Assembly (NCBI GenBank): GCA_964370235.1
Contig: CAYJIL010000077.1
Span: 1-11,072 of the forward strand
Origin: CAYJIL01 sp964370235
GTDB taxonomy: Bacteria > Bacteroidota > Bacteroidia > Bacteroidales > Rikenellaceae
Length of the DNA stretch: 11,072 nucleotides
Direction: 5' to 3'
This document shows positions 1-7,606 of this stretch, in pieces. Each line of letters begins with the position of its first letter. The first letter of the stretch is position 1. A program made the translations under genes and the position numbers. The notes under the pieces were generated by a model, which was not told the DNA's origin, did not search any database, and saw only the letters and a program-made list of their open reading frames with translations.

Positions 1-41
1 TTATACAAACTGTTGCATTCTAACAAAATATCGAGATTAAC

Positions 42-54
42 ATAGTTTAACTAT
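42..54. promoter_or_regulatory. Short palindrome upstream of the hydrolase gene
   Basis: ATAGTT-T-AACTAT is a perfect inverted repeat around a single central base. A further ATAGTT half-site lies at 72-77, overlapping the putative -33 element of the downstream promoter. This could be a regulator binding site, but in DNA this AT-rich a 13-base palindrome can arise by chance. Confidence 0.25.
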
Positions 55-75
55 TAAGAAATTAGAATTAAATAG

Positions 76-106
76 TTGGTATTAACACAAAAGTAGCTTA
101 ACTTTG
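76..106 (+). promoter_or_regulatory. Bacteroides-type promoter of the GH123-like gene
   Basis: TAACTTTG at 99-106 matches the Bacteroidota -7 consensus TAnnTTTG exactly. TTGG at 76-79, separated by 19 bases, is a partial match to the -33 TTTG element. Transcription would start near 113, leaving a leader of about 35 bases before the ATG at 147. That leader is AT-rich with no Shine-Dalgarno sequence, as is usual in the phylum. Confidence 0.55.
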
Positions 107-146
107 TACAGAGTTAAAACCACAATAACCCAATACATAATTAAAT

Positions 147-2813
147 ATGAAGAATATATTATGCACTCTTGCTGCATCGCTTGCGCTAGGAGTGTGCGTG
201 GCACAAGAGCCAACAAATGCTTTTCTCGATTTGCAGCGTGAAGGCAAGTTCTCGTCAAACGTATCTACCATGCAAAAATCGGCAAACGATGCTGCTCTTG
301 CAAAGCTACTTTCAGAAAAGCCCAAAGCCAATTACTTTATCTTTACCGAGGAACGTAACTACGATGTCGTAATGCGTGATAGCATTCCACAGCGTTGGTG
401 TGACCGTGCCGTAGAGCAGCGCACTACACTTAGTACTGTTGCTGCCCCCGGTGAATACCTAACATACCAAGTGGCTCTTTTTACCCCTTTTCAAACACTC
501 GACAATGTTGAGGTGCAGTTTTCGACCCTCAAAAACGATAATGGTAACAAAATTGACCTTTCTAGCATCGAAAGTTTCAACACTGGTGGTATAAACACAA
601 GTGGCGAACGATTCAAAAAGCAACTAAATGTTAACAAAGGAGCGGTGCAGGCTCTTTGGCTTGGTGTAGATGTGCCCAAAGATGCAAACGGAACTTACCA
701 TGGTGTGGTAACCATTAAGCCTCAAAATGCTGCAAGCCAAAAAGTAAATGTTAGCATAACGGTGCAGGGCGATGTGCTAGAGGGGCATGGCGACAACGAT
801 GGTTGGCGCAAAGGTAGGCTTCGATGGCTTAACAGCACAATAGGCATAGACCAAATGCCCACTGCACCATACACCGCACTAGAGATGCAGCAAGAGACAA
901 TAAATTATTTGGGTGGTCAAGTTACCTTGGGTGATAATGGACTACCTGTGTCTATTGTTACCAACTACCAAGAAAATAACACGCTTGATAGGAGTGTCGA
1001 AAACCAGCTTCTATCTTCTCAAATGAAATTTGTTGTCGAAACCAACAAAGGCGAGGTAAGTTTTAGGAATAGCAAAATAAAGATAACCAAACAAACACCT
1101 GCCACCATTGAGTGGACAACACTGCTGCGTAGCACCGAGTTCGAGCTTTTGGTAAACGGAACGTTCAATTTCGATGGGCAATCTAGCTATAATTGCCAGC
1201 TAAAATCACTCAAAGCGGTTGAGGTGCGTGACATTAGACTAGAAGTGCCATACACACAGTGGGCTGCAAAATATATGATGGGTCTAGGTCACAAGGGAGG
1301 CTATCGCTCTAGTGACGATGTTAAGTGGCAATGGAATATCGACAAACACCAAGACAAGGTGTGGATGGGTAATGTGAACGGAGGTCTAAATTTCATCTTT
1401 ATGGATGAAAATTATAAACGACCACTTGTGAATGTTTACTATGAGCTAGGTAAACTCAAGCTACCACAGTCGTGGGGCAACCAAAATCGTGGCGGAATAA
1501 TCATCGAGGAGCAGGCAAACGAAGTTTTGATGAGTGCATACAGCGGTAGTAGATCGATGGAGCGTGGCGATGTGTTGAACTATAATTTCAACATGTTAAT
1601 TACACCTGTCAAGCCTTTGAACATGCAAGTGCACGCTACCGAACGTTTCTATCATTCGAATAGCGACCTTAGCTCAGAGTATATTAGCGAGGCAAGCAAA
1701 GCAGGTGCAACGGCAATTAATATTCACCACAAAAAAGAGATATATCCGTTTATAAACTACCCATACTATGACGAATCGCTAGCCGACCTCAAAGCCTTTT
1801 CGCAACAGGCACAAGACAAGGGGCTAGATATGCGACTTTACTATACTACACGTGAACTAACCGTTAAGATTCCCGAACTTTGGGCACTACATAGCCTTAA
1901 TGGCGAGGTAATTTACGATGGTCCGGGCAAAGATGCTCGCACCCTTATCCACAGCAAAGGCCCTCACAAGTGGCTGGTCGATAACATGCGCTCTAACTTT
2001 ATTCCTGCGTGGTACAATGCCTTTAACGAAGGAAAATATAAAGGCGATATGGATTTATCGGTAATTACTACGCCCGATAGCCGTTGGAACAACTACTACC
2101 TACAAGGGCTCGATTGGATGATTCACAACATTGACTTAATGGGGGTATATATTGACGATAGTGCTCTCGACCGCACAACCCTTCAGCGTGCACGCCGCAT
2201 TCTCGATAGTGATGGTAAGCAACGATTAATCGATATTCATTCGTGGAACCATAACAACGAGTGGGCAGGCTTTGCCAATTCGCTACACATTTACCTTGAG
2301 CTATTGCCATATGTCGATAAGTGCTGGATAGGCGAGGGCTTTAGTGCTAATAACACCAACGATTTTTGGCTTGTCGAGATGAGTGGTATTCCGTTTGGGC
2401 ACTTGAGCGAATCGCTAGACGCTCATAATTCGCCACGAGGTATGGCGTTTGCTATGCTCCCTCGCATACCGTGGAGTGGTAACCCTGTGCCTATGTGGAA
2501 ACTATGGGACGAGTTTGGAATGCAAGATGCACAAATGTATGGCTATTGGGATAGCCGCAACCCAGTTGTTTGTAGTAGCCAACAAGTACATGCTACCCTA
2601 TACCACAATAGCAAAACAGGCAAAACGTTAGTTGCCCTTACTAATTGGAGCGATAAACAGCAGTCGGCAGCATTTAGCATCAAGAATATGAATGATGACA
2701 AAATTAAAATTACACCTGCTAGGATAGATGGTATGCAAGATGGTTCACAAATAGTGAACATCGATCCCGCTGGCGGTGCAATGTTTATTGTCGAGGGTTT
2801 GTTTGAAAGATAG
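147..2813 (+). CDS. Secreted glycoside-hydrolase-like protein (DUF6067 / GH123-like)
   Basis: An 888-residue exported protein. Residues 1-19 form a type I signal peptide with likely cleavage at CVA|QEP. C17 is not a good lipobox because V precedes it, so a lipoprotein is unlikely. Residues of roughly 60-540 are beta-rich, consistent with the N-terminal sandwich and jelly-roll regions of GH123-like proteins. Residues of about 550-800 look like a TIM barrel. The signature GVYIDDSALDR places paired acids at D670 and D671, and WIGEGF places E730, all plausible active-site residues. A small beta domain (about 835-885) closes the protein. I recognise the DUF6067 type of Bacteroidota protein, annotated as glycoside hydrolase and related to GH123 (N-acetyl-beta-galactosaminidases). 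Characterised GH123 enzymes use an Asp-Glu pair; here the visible pair is Asp-Asp, so the reaction and substrate are unknown. It probably acts in the periplasm or outside the cell on glycans. It stands alone, with its own promoter and terminator and no SusC/SusD partner in view. Confidence 0.85.
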   Translation: MKNILCTLAASLALGVCVAQEPTNAFLDLQREGKFSSNVSTMQKSANDAALAKLLSEKPKANYFIFTEERNYDVVMRDSIPQRWCDRAVEQRTTLSTVAAPGEYLTYQVALFTPFQTLDNVEVQFSTLKNDNGNKIDLSSIESFNTGGINTSGERFKKQLNVNKGAVQALWLGVDVPKDANGTYHGVVTIKPQNAASQKVNVSITVQGDVLEGHGDNDGWRKGRLRWLNSTIGIDQMPTAPYTALEMQQETINYLGGQVTLGDNGLPVSIVTNYQENNTLDRSVENQLLSSQMKFVVETNKGEVSFRNSKIKITKQTPATIEWTTLLRSTEFELLVNGTFNFDGQSSYNCQLKSLKAVEVRDIRLEVPYTQWAAKYMMGLGHKGGYRSSDDVKWQWNIDKHQDKVWMGNVNGGLNFIFMDENYKRPLVNVYYELGKLKLPQSWGNQNRGGIIIEEQANEVLMSAYSGSRSMERGDVLNYNFNMLITPVKPLNMQVHATERFYHSNSDLSSEYISEASKAGATAINIHHKKEIYPFINYPYYDESLADLKAFSQQAQDKGLDMRLYYTTRELTVKIPELWALHSLNGEVIYDGPGKDARTLIHSKGPHKWLVDNMRSNFIPAWYNAFNEGKYKGDMDLSVITTPDSRWNNYYLQGLDWMIHNIDLMGVYIDDSALDRTTLQRARRILDSDGKQRLIDIHSWNHNNEWAGFANSLHIYLELLPYVDKCWIGEGFSANNTNDFWLVEMSGIPFGHLSESLDAHNSPRGMAFAMLPRIPWSGNPVPMWKLWDEFGMQDAQMYGYWDSRNPVVCSSQQVHATLYHNSKTGKTLVALTNWSDKQQSAAFSIKNMNDDKIKITPARIDGMQDGSQIVNIDPAGGAMFIVEGLFER

Positions 2814-2863
2814 CACACTTTAATCACATTACTCTATACTTCTTTAAAGTGCGAGTAGCATAT

Positions 2864-2909
2864 CGGCTTTGTTTGGTGGTAATTATACTGCCGAGCAAAG
2901 CCGTTTTTT
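2864..2909 (+). terminator. Intrinsic terminator after the GH123-like gene
   Basis: CGGCTTTG at 2864-2871 pairs with CAAAGCCG at 2896-2903. The pairing continues inward through a total of about 18 base pairs, several of them G-U, to a four-base loop ATTA at 2882-2885. Six T residues follow at 2904-2909. It lies about 50 bases past the stop codon and ends the hydrolase transcript. Confidence 0.9.
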
Positions 2910-3234
2910 GTCGTGTAATAACAGATAAAATATAGCCTATTTTGCCATGCTTGATATGTAGTTTATATGCAAAATAATCCTTTTAGTAATAAATACAGCT
3001 TAATAATGTAATTAGTCATAATACACAAAATGGAGCATAAACTAATTTTTGTGATAAAAATGAGTGTTTTTAGTTCAATTTTTGGTAGTATATAAAATAA
3101 CTAATATGCCATTTGAGCTACTAGCCTGCGGGGCGTAAAATGTTGATAATTAGCTTGTAAATTTGAAATAATCTTTGTAATATTATAATAGAAACCTAGC
3201 GAGAATAGAACACTAAACCATATTACACTAACCA
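2910..3234. other. AT-rich intergenic region, no gene seen
   Basis: This stretch lies between the hydrolase terminator and the leader of the next gene. It holds an 8-bp inverted repeat, TATTTTGC at 2938-2945 and GCAAAATA at 2969-2976, with a 23-base loop, possibly a weak second terminator or just AT-rich structure. AATCTTTG at 3170-3177 matches the TAnnTTTG -7 element at all but the first base, and could serve the lipoprotein gene at 3277 with a leader of about 90 bases, but no TTTG lies 19 bases upstream. The longest plus-strand open frame I checked here (3030-3095, 21 codons) has no convincing start signal. Confidence 0.4.
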
Positions 3235-3258
3235 GACTATGCAGGGGTTTGTATAGTC
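3235..3258 (+). promoter_or_regulatory. Leader hairpin before the YncE-like lipoprotein gene
   Basis: GACTATGCA at 3235-3243 pairs with TGTATAGTC at 3250-3258 (nine base pairs, one of them G-U), leaving a six-base GGGGTT loop. A run of seven A residues follows at 3261-3267 and the start codon is at 3277. There are no T residues downstream, so it is not a terminator for the plus strand. Its position 18 bases before the ATG suggests control of translation initiation or mRNA stability. That role is inferred from position only. Confidence 0.45.
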
Positions 3259-3276
3259 GCAAAAAAATCTATTACT

Positions 3277-4362
3277 ATGAAAACTAACTCGTTATTCAAA
3301 TTTTTGATCGCTGTTTTTGCAGCAATTCTACTTTTTGCATCGTGCCAAGATGACGATAAAATGGTAACTAACGAACCTCCTACAACCCAAGAGCCAACAC
3401 CCGATCCCGATCCTAAAAAAATGGAAGAAGTAGTTGCTGTGGCAAATATTAACTCACCTTTTCTCTCTTTTATCGATGTGCATGATGGTAATAAAGTGAC
3501 AAATTTGTCGATTGGCGATGCGCCAGCATTAACATATGTTGTTTATGTAGAAGAGACCGACAGACTATATGTGGGCGACAGAGGGCAAGATGGTAGTTTC
3601 GTACATGTAATCGACCCTAACACTCGCAAGGTTGAAATTTCGATAGAGCTACCCGATGGTGTATTCCATATGTGGGCAGATGAAAAGGGCGAAAAACTGT
3701 GGGTCGCATGTGATAGAGACAATGTCTTGGCTGCTATCGATCTTTCGACAAATCAAGTTGCTATGCAAATTGCAATTGCCGAGGGTAAGCCACACGATAC
3801 CTTTGCTGCCGATGGTAAGGTTTACACTTCGGTAATAACCGACAAGGCAGAGTATGATATTGTAAAAAGTTATGATGCTACAACTTATGCCGAGCTTGCA
3901 AGCGTTCAAGTACCCAAAGATCCACACTTGTTCTTTTCGACTAAACTAGATGGTATGTTTGTGGCTACACACGATAATATTACACTTCGTGATAAAAACA
4001 CACTATTAGAGCTAATGGCACTAGAGTTAAAGAGCCCACACGGAATATATGTTGACGAGAAGCAAGGGTTGGTTTATTGTTCGTCGATAGGTGAGCATAT
4101 GCTATACACGGTATCTACCGATGGTGCTTTAAAGCTAGCATCTTCGGTTATGAATCAAGACGGAGTAACTGTTCCACCTTCGGGAATTCACAATATTGTA
4201 CTTAACGATGATAACACTATTTTATATGGTACAAACTATGGTAGCGAGAGCGATAAGGTATCAATTTACAATGTCGAACTTTCTCACCCCCAGTTTATAG
4301 GGGCTGTTACCGTAGGAAAGAACCCATTTGGTATTACGTACTACAAACGCCAGATGGAGTAG
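3277..4362 (+). CDS. YncE-like beta-propeller lipoprotein
   Basis: A 361-residue lipoprotein. The leader MKTNSLFKF plus a hydrophobic stretch ends in the lipobox LFASC with C23 as the lipidated residue. QDDDK directly follows; acidic residues after the cysteine favour surface export in Bacteroidota. Residues of about 30-50 are a Pro/Asp/Thr-rich linker. The remainder (about 51-361) consists of repeating four-strand blades with patterns such as RLYVGDRG, FVHVIDPNT, KLWVACDRDN and VLAAIDLSTNQV. These are typical of YncE/surface-layer seven-bladed propellers in the WD40/NHL-like fold. No catalytic motif is visible, so a binding or scaffolding role at the cell surface is most likely; the ligand is unknown. 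The gene is flanked by terminators on both sides, and converges on the pilus operon. The start is supported by the signal peptide. Confidence 0.85.
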   Translation: MKTNSLFKFLIAVFAAILLFASCQDDDKMVTNEPPTTQEPTPDPDPKKMEEVVAVANINSPFLSFIDVHDGNKVTNLSIGDAPALTYVVYVEETDRLYVGDRGQDGSFVHVIDPNTRKVEISIELPDGVFHMWADEKGEKLWVACDRDNVLAAIDLSTNQVAMQIAIAEGKPHDTFAADGKVYTSVITDKAEYDIVKSYDATTYAELASVQVPKDPHLFFSTKLDGMFVATHDNITLRDKNTLLELMALELKSPHGIYVDEKQGLVYCSSIGEHMLYTVSTDGALKLASSVMNQDGVTVPPSGIHNIVLNDDNTILYGTNYGSESDKVSIYNVELSHPQFIGAVTVGKNPFGITYYKRQME

Positions 4363-4386
4363 TAACAAATGATTTATTCGGTGTTG

Positions 4387-4421
4387 AGGGGTGGTTGCCA
4401 TTTGGTAGTCGCCCCTTTTTT
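4387..4421 (+). terminator. Intrinsic terminator after the YncE-like gene
   Basis: GGGGTGGTTGCC at 4388-4399 pairs with GGTAGTCGCCCC at 4404-4415 through a 12-bp stem with several G-U pairs. The loop is the four bases ATTT. A six-T run occupies 4416-4421. It lies 25 bases after the stop codon of the lipoprotein gene. Confidence 0.88.
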
Positions 4422-4443
4422 ATAGAATAACGTTTATATGAGA

Positions 4444-4479
4444 TGCCCCCAAAAAGCATAATTCAACTTTTTGGAGGCA
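4444..4479. terminator. Hairpin between convergent genes, possible terminator of the pilus operon
   Basis: TGCCCCCAAAAAG at 4444-4456 pairs with CTTTTTGGAGGCA at 4467-4479 with a single mismatch and a ten-base loop. It lies about 90 bases downstream of the last pilus gene on the minus strand. No clean T run follows in either direction (on the plus strand CTTCACTTTTT comes after it), so orientation and strength are uncertain. It may stop read-through from either side or protect mRNA 3' ends. Confidence 0.45.
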
Positions 4480-4571
4480 CTTCACTTTTTAGAGTTATAT
4501 TTTTGTCGTGTACAATTAATGTGTTAATAGTTACAACAAATTTATTAACTCTGTGTATTTTATGTGTTTAT

Positions 4572-6050
4572 CTAGAATGCTAGTATCGGCACTACATTTA
4601 TACCACCTCCTTTGTTTGAGGTTTTTGTTGTACTTTCATTTATATCTAGGATCCACACATTAACCATATCTTCTTCTGTTGAAGAAGATACTGAGCCCAA
4701 AATTTTAGAGTCTTCACCAAACTCACTAGAAAGAGTATTGTTTACTATTTCTAGTACCTTACGGTCGCTATGGTTGACATTATCAGGGAATACCTCTCCA
4801 TTGTATAGCATTTTTAGTTCGTCTATTGCTGGATAATACCATATATTTTTTGCATCTTCGGTATAGCTGCTAACGTCAAAATTGGAATTTGCCGCTACGT
4901 TTAATGAATGAATCCATGCAAAGTGTCTAAATGTCGACTCCCAATTGCTCCTGCTAGTGATGTTTATTGTATTAATAAGGCCGTTTGTGCGGTTTTTTGC
5001 ATTTGTCGACTGATAGCCCCATCCCCATCCTTCACCGTTACTCAGATAACTATTTGTTTTATAAACTACCTTGCCGCTTGTGCCATCCTCGTTTATCTGG
5101 AATACAACACCAACCGGCTCGTTGTTAAGTATATATACGTCTCCGATTTGATATCTGATTGGGCGTTGATTTTCTGTTGCCACCCAGTTTTTGTCTAGGC
5201 TTACATTGAATGCTGCCGATGCAAGTTGTGTGTAGTGTCCGTTTATATTTGTTGCTCTGTTGCCTTGGAGGGGTATGTTCGTAACAACAAACGCTTCTTC
5301 TTCTATGCCCGAAGCACTCATCTTAAATTCAATATCTATAACTTTAGATGAATTCTTTGGAGCAAATACATAAATTTCTGAGTTGTTTAGCTTAACAGCC
5401 GACGATGAACCATCAACAGCAGTTGGTACCGAGAAAACCTCTATTCGCTCTGCTGTTGTGTTATTAGTAGATAGGTCACGAACATTGAATACAGATGGTT
5501 GATGAATTTTCATTTGCAATGAGCTTCCTGCTATAAGCTTGCCAGTCTCCATAAGGTTAATTTTTGCAACCGAACGACTAAGTTCAACATCTATAGTCTT
5601 TGTAATCTCGCCCACTTCTATTGCTTGTGCTCCGGCCCATGCCTCTACTGGGTTTTTGCCCGTTTGTAGCTCTACAGCTCTTAAATCATCGGTGTTAAAT
5701 ACATCTTCACCCGATATGTCAGACCAAAAAAGAAAGTAATAATTTATTGTACGATCAATATTAATATTTATAGTTGCCGATCCGTTAGTTGCAGCAAATG
5801 ATTTTTGGTGAGTTTTAGCATCTTCGGCTCCAAATAAATTTATTGGAGTAGTGCAATTTTGGTCGGAAAACACTGCAACTATGTAACGTGTTGGGCTTGT
5901 ACTTGCAGCACGAGTCGCAACAACGTCATTTGCTGTAACATTGATTGTAACTTGGTCGCCGCTATTAGTATCGGCAATTTGAGTGTCCTCTTTTTGGCAA
6001 CTCGTAAATAGCACTACGGTTGCTAATAGGCCATATAATAATTTTTTCAT
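4572..6050 (-). CDS. Fimbrillin-family lipoprotein with C-terminal DUF1566/lectin-like domain (second paralogue)
   Basis: A 492-residue putative type V pilus subunit. The lipobox LFTSC gives C18 as the lipidation site. The short leader ends in VATR (44-47), the kind of arginine site where trypsin-like gingipain-type proteases cut pro-fimbrillins in Porphyromonas. Residues of about 48-285 are the paired beta-sandwich fimbrillin region, with SRSVAKI near 158-164 and the fimbrillin hallmark IPLQGNRATN at 259-268 followed by GHYT. From about 298 (IRYQIGDVY) to the end is a separate domain with WYYPAIDELKMLY at 404-416 and SSSTEE at 455-460, a pattern resembling DUF1566/FISUMP C-type-lectin-like domains. 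It lies 43 bases downstream of a paralogue of nearly equal length and the same architecture. It is the last gene of the operon. The added domain suggests an adhesive or tip/accessory subunit; this role is inferred. Confidence 0.82.
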   Translation of the reverse strand: MKKLLYGLLATVVLFTSCQKEDTQIADTNSGDQVTINVTANDVVATRAASTSPTRYIVAVFSDQNCTTPINLFGAEDAKTHQKSFAATNGSATININIDRTINYYFLFWSDISGEDVFNTDDLRAVELQTGKNPVEAWAGAQAIEVGEITKTIDVELSRSVAKINLMETGKLIAGSSLQMKIHQPSVFNVRDLSTNNTTAERIEVFSVPTAVDGSSSAVKLNNSEIYVFAPKNSSKVIDIEFKMSASGIEEEAFVVTNIPLQGNRATNINGHYTQLASAAFNVSLDKNWVATENQRPIRYQIGDVYILNNEPVGVVFQINEDGTSGKVVYKTNSYLSNGEGWGWGYQSTNAKNRTNGLINTINITSRSNWESTFRHFAWIHSLNVAANSNFDVSSYTEDAKNIWYYPAIDELKMLYNGEVFPDNVNHSDRKVLEIVNNTLSSEFGEDSKILGSVSSSTEEDMVNVWILDINESTTKTSNKGGGINVVPILAF

Positions 6051-6093
6051 AATAATCTTATAGTTTAAATAAATTTGTAAATTGAATATTCTT

Positions 6094-7569
6094 TTAGAAC
6101 TCCATTATATATATACTAAAGTTATCAACAGATACCCCCCCTTCAGGGAAATAGGTGCTGGTGCTTCTTTTGCTCGATAATCGAGTAGTACCATTATGGT
6201 ATATATCAAGAACAAGCACTTTAGATTCATCAAATTCTGTCGAAGAGTATATGGCACCATCATTTGGTATCACTTTATCATTGTTTATGGTCGCTATCGT
6301 TGCATTAACAATGTCCAAAATATCTCTGTTTGGTGCTTCTGTATCGTCAGCATAGGTTTCGCCAGCATATAGCAGTTGTAATTCCTCGATAGCTGGTACA
6401 TACCAAGCATACTTCTTGTATGGTGTATATCCGTTTATATCAATATCGAATTTAACGTCTAAGAATTTGAATATAGTTTGATCGTACCACACAGATGTTG
6501 AAAAAACTTTTTGAGTATTGGTAAGGCCGCTTGCTCGGTCAGTTGCACCTAGAAAACTACGATCAGCATGATAATCTGTCCACCAGCTACCGCCAGTTCT
6601 CCAATCACAGTCAACAATCTTGCCATTAAGTCCATCTCCGCTTACATAGAATACTACGCCAATAGGATCTGTGTCATTAGGGTATTTATCACCTATTTTG
6701 TATCTTTTAGTAGGTAGGTCTGTGTTGTTGTTTGGCTCATCCCAACCTTCGGTACTTGTGATTGTAAGTGCCGAAGTATACATGTTGCTAAATACACCTG
6801 TTAGGTTGGTGCGATAGTTCATTTGAAAAGGTACATTTGCGATAGTTTTTTTTGCCTCTTCGTTGAATGTTATACCCAGCTCAACTATCGATTGTGCTGC
6901 ACTGTTAGCAATAACATAGCTTGTACCAATGTTTTTGCCGCTCATATTTTGTGCGATGCCATCAAAAGTATATTCAGTTGCAGTATTAAGATTAGTAACG
7001 CTATTATCTGCAATGTTTAGCGAATATGAGGTCGATACTTCTACCTGCAAAGAGTTATTGTCTGCAACAAAATTATCTGCACCTTGTACAAAATTCACCT
7101 GTGCAACTGCGTGCTTAAGTGTTGGGCTTAGGTAGCTCTTATCGGCATCACCCGAATTGTAAGTAAAGTTTACACTACCTGCATAACATACACTTGTTGG
7201 TTGCTGTGCAATAACAAGTGCCTTAAGATTACTTGCATCGTACTCGTTACCATCTTCGTTGTCGGCTACTACCGATCCATTATCGGCAAAAAATAACATT
7301 CGATACTCGGTACGCTCTTTTAGAATAACATTAAAACTACTAGAACTTTGTTCGATACGTTGACTTAGAGTCTCTAGGTTGTCGGTAATGGTGTATATCT
7401 CCATGATATAACGTGAGGGATCGTCTCCGCTACGAGTTGCCACCTTGCTGTCAATTGCAACATCAAATGTGACGCTGTTTGTAGAGGACGTGTTTGAAAC
7501 ATCCTCCTTTTGGCAACCTGCTAGCATAGCTACTATGCCGAGAGCCATAATTGTAAAGAAATTCTTCAT
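6094..7569 (-). CDS. Fimbrillin-family lipoprotein with C-terminal DUF1566/lectin-like domain (first paralogue)
   Basis: A 491-residue lipoprotein with lipobox MLAGC (C19). The N-terminal leader ends in VATR at 43-46, with the same spacing as in the next gene, and PSRYIMEIYT follows where its paralogue has PTRYIVAV. The fimbrillin region runs to about 275. It carries LKHAVAQVNF at 151-160 and the hallmark NVPFQMNYRTN at 245-255, which closely fits the NVPxQxNYRTN motif of Bacteroides fimbrillins. The C-terminal domain (about 288-491) begins KRYKIGDKY and contains WYVPAIEELQLLY at 389-401 and YSSTEF at 441-446, matching DUF1566-like lectin folds. It ends in FSIYIMEF. The product is probably exported to the outer membrane, processed at the arginine, and assembled into a pilus by donor-strand exchange. 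It is the third gene of the operon, 37 bases after the anchor-like gene. Confidence 0.84.
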   Translation of the reverse strand: MKNFFTIMALGIVAMLAGCQKEDVSNTSSTNSVTFDVAIDSKVATRSGDDPSRYIMEIYTITDNLETLSQRIEQSSSSFNVILKERTEYRMLFFADNGSVVADNEDGNEYDASNLKALVIAQQPTSVCYAGSVNFTYNSGDADKSYLSPTLKHAVAQVNFVQGADNFVADNNSLQVEVSTSYSLNIADNSVTNLNTATEYTFDGIAQNMSGKNIGTSYVIANSAAQSIVELGITFNEEAKKTIANVPFQMNYRTNLTGVFSNMYTSALTITSTEGWDEPNNNTDLPTKRYKIGDKYPNDTDPIGVVFYVSGDGLNGKIVDCDWRTGGSWWTDYHADRSFLGATDRASGLTNTQKVFSTSVWYDQTIFKFLDVKFDIDINGYTPYKKYAWYVPAIEELQLLYAGETYADDTEAPNRDILDIVNATIATINNDKVIPNDGAIYSSTEFDESKVLVLDIYHNGTTRLSSKRSTSTYFPEGGVSVDNFSIYIMEF

Positions 7570-7606
7570 GTGTTATTAAATATTAAAATTGTGTTTGTAA
7601 CTTAAA

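Noticed and set aside
2543..2827. A 94-codon minus-strand open frame overlapping the end of the hydrolase gene
   Set aside because: It is antisense to a well-supported coding region, has no recognisable domains, and is explained by codon bias of the plus-strand gene.
3030..3095. A 21-codon plus-strand frame in the intergenic region (starts ATG GAG CAT)
   Set aside because: It has no ribosome binding site or promoter and no recognisable peptide features.
3649..3927. A 92-codon minus-strand frame inside the YncE-like gene
   Set aside because: It lies fully antisense to the propeller gene and shows no protein-like motif.
4498..4505. A perfect TATTTTTG -7 element on the plus strand, which could drive an antisense RNA into the last fimbrillin gene
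   Set aside because: No TTTG lies at the correct distance upstream and the surrounding DNA is T-rich, so a chance match is likely.
4908..5198. A 96-codon plus-strand frame inside the second fimbrillin
   Set aside because: It is a shadow of the fimbrillin reading frame and is cysteine-rich in a random-looking way.
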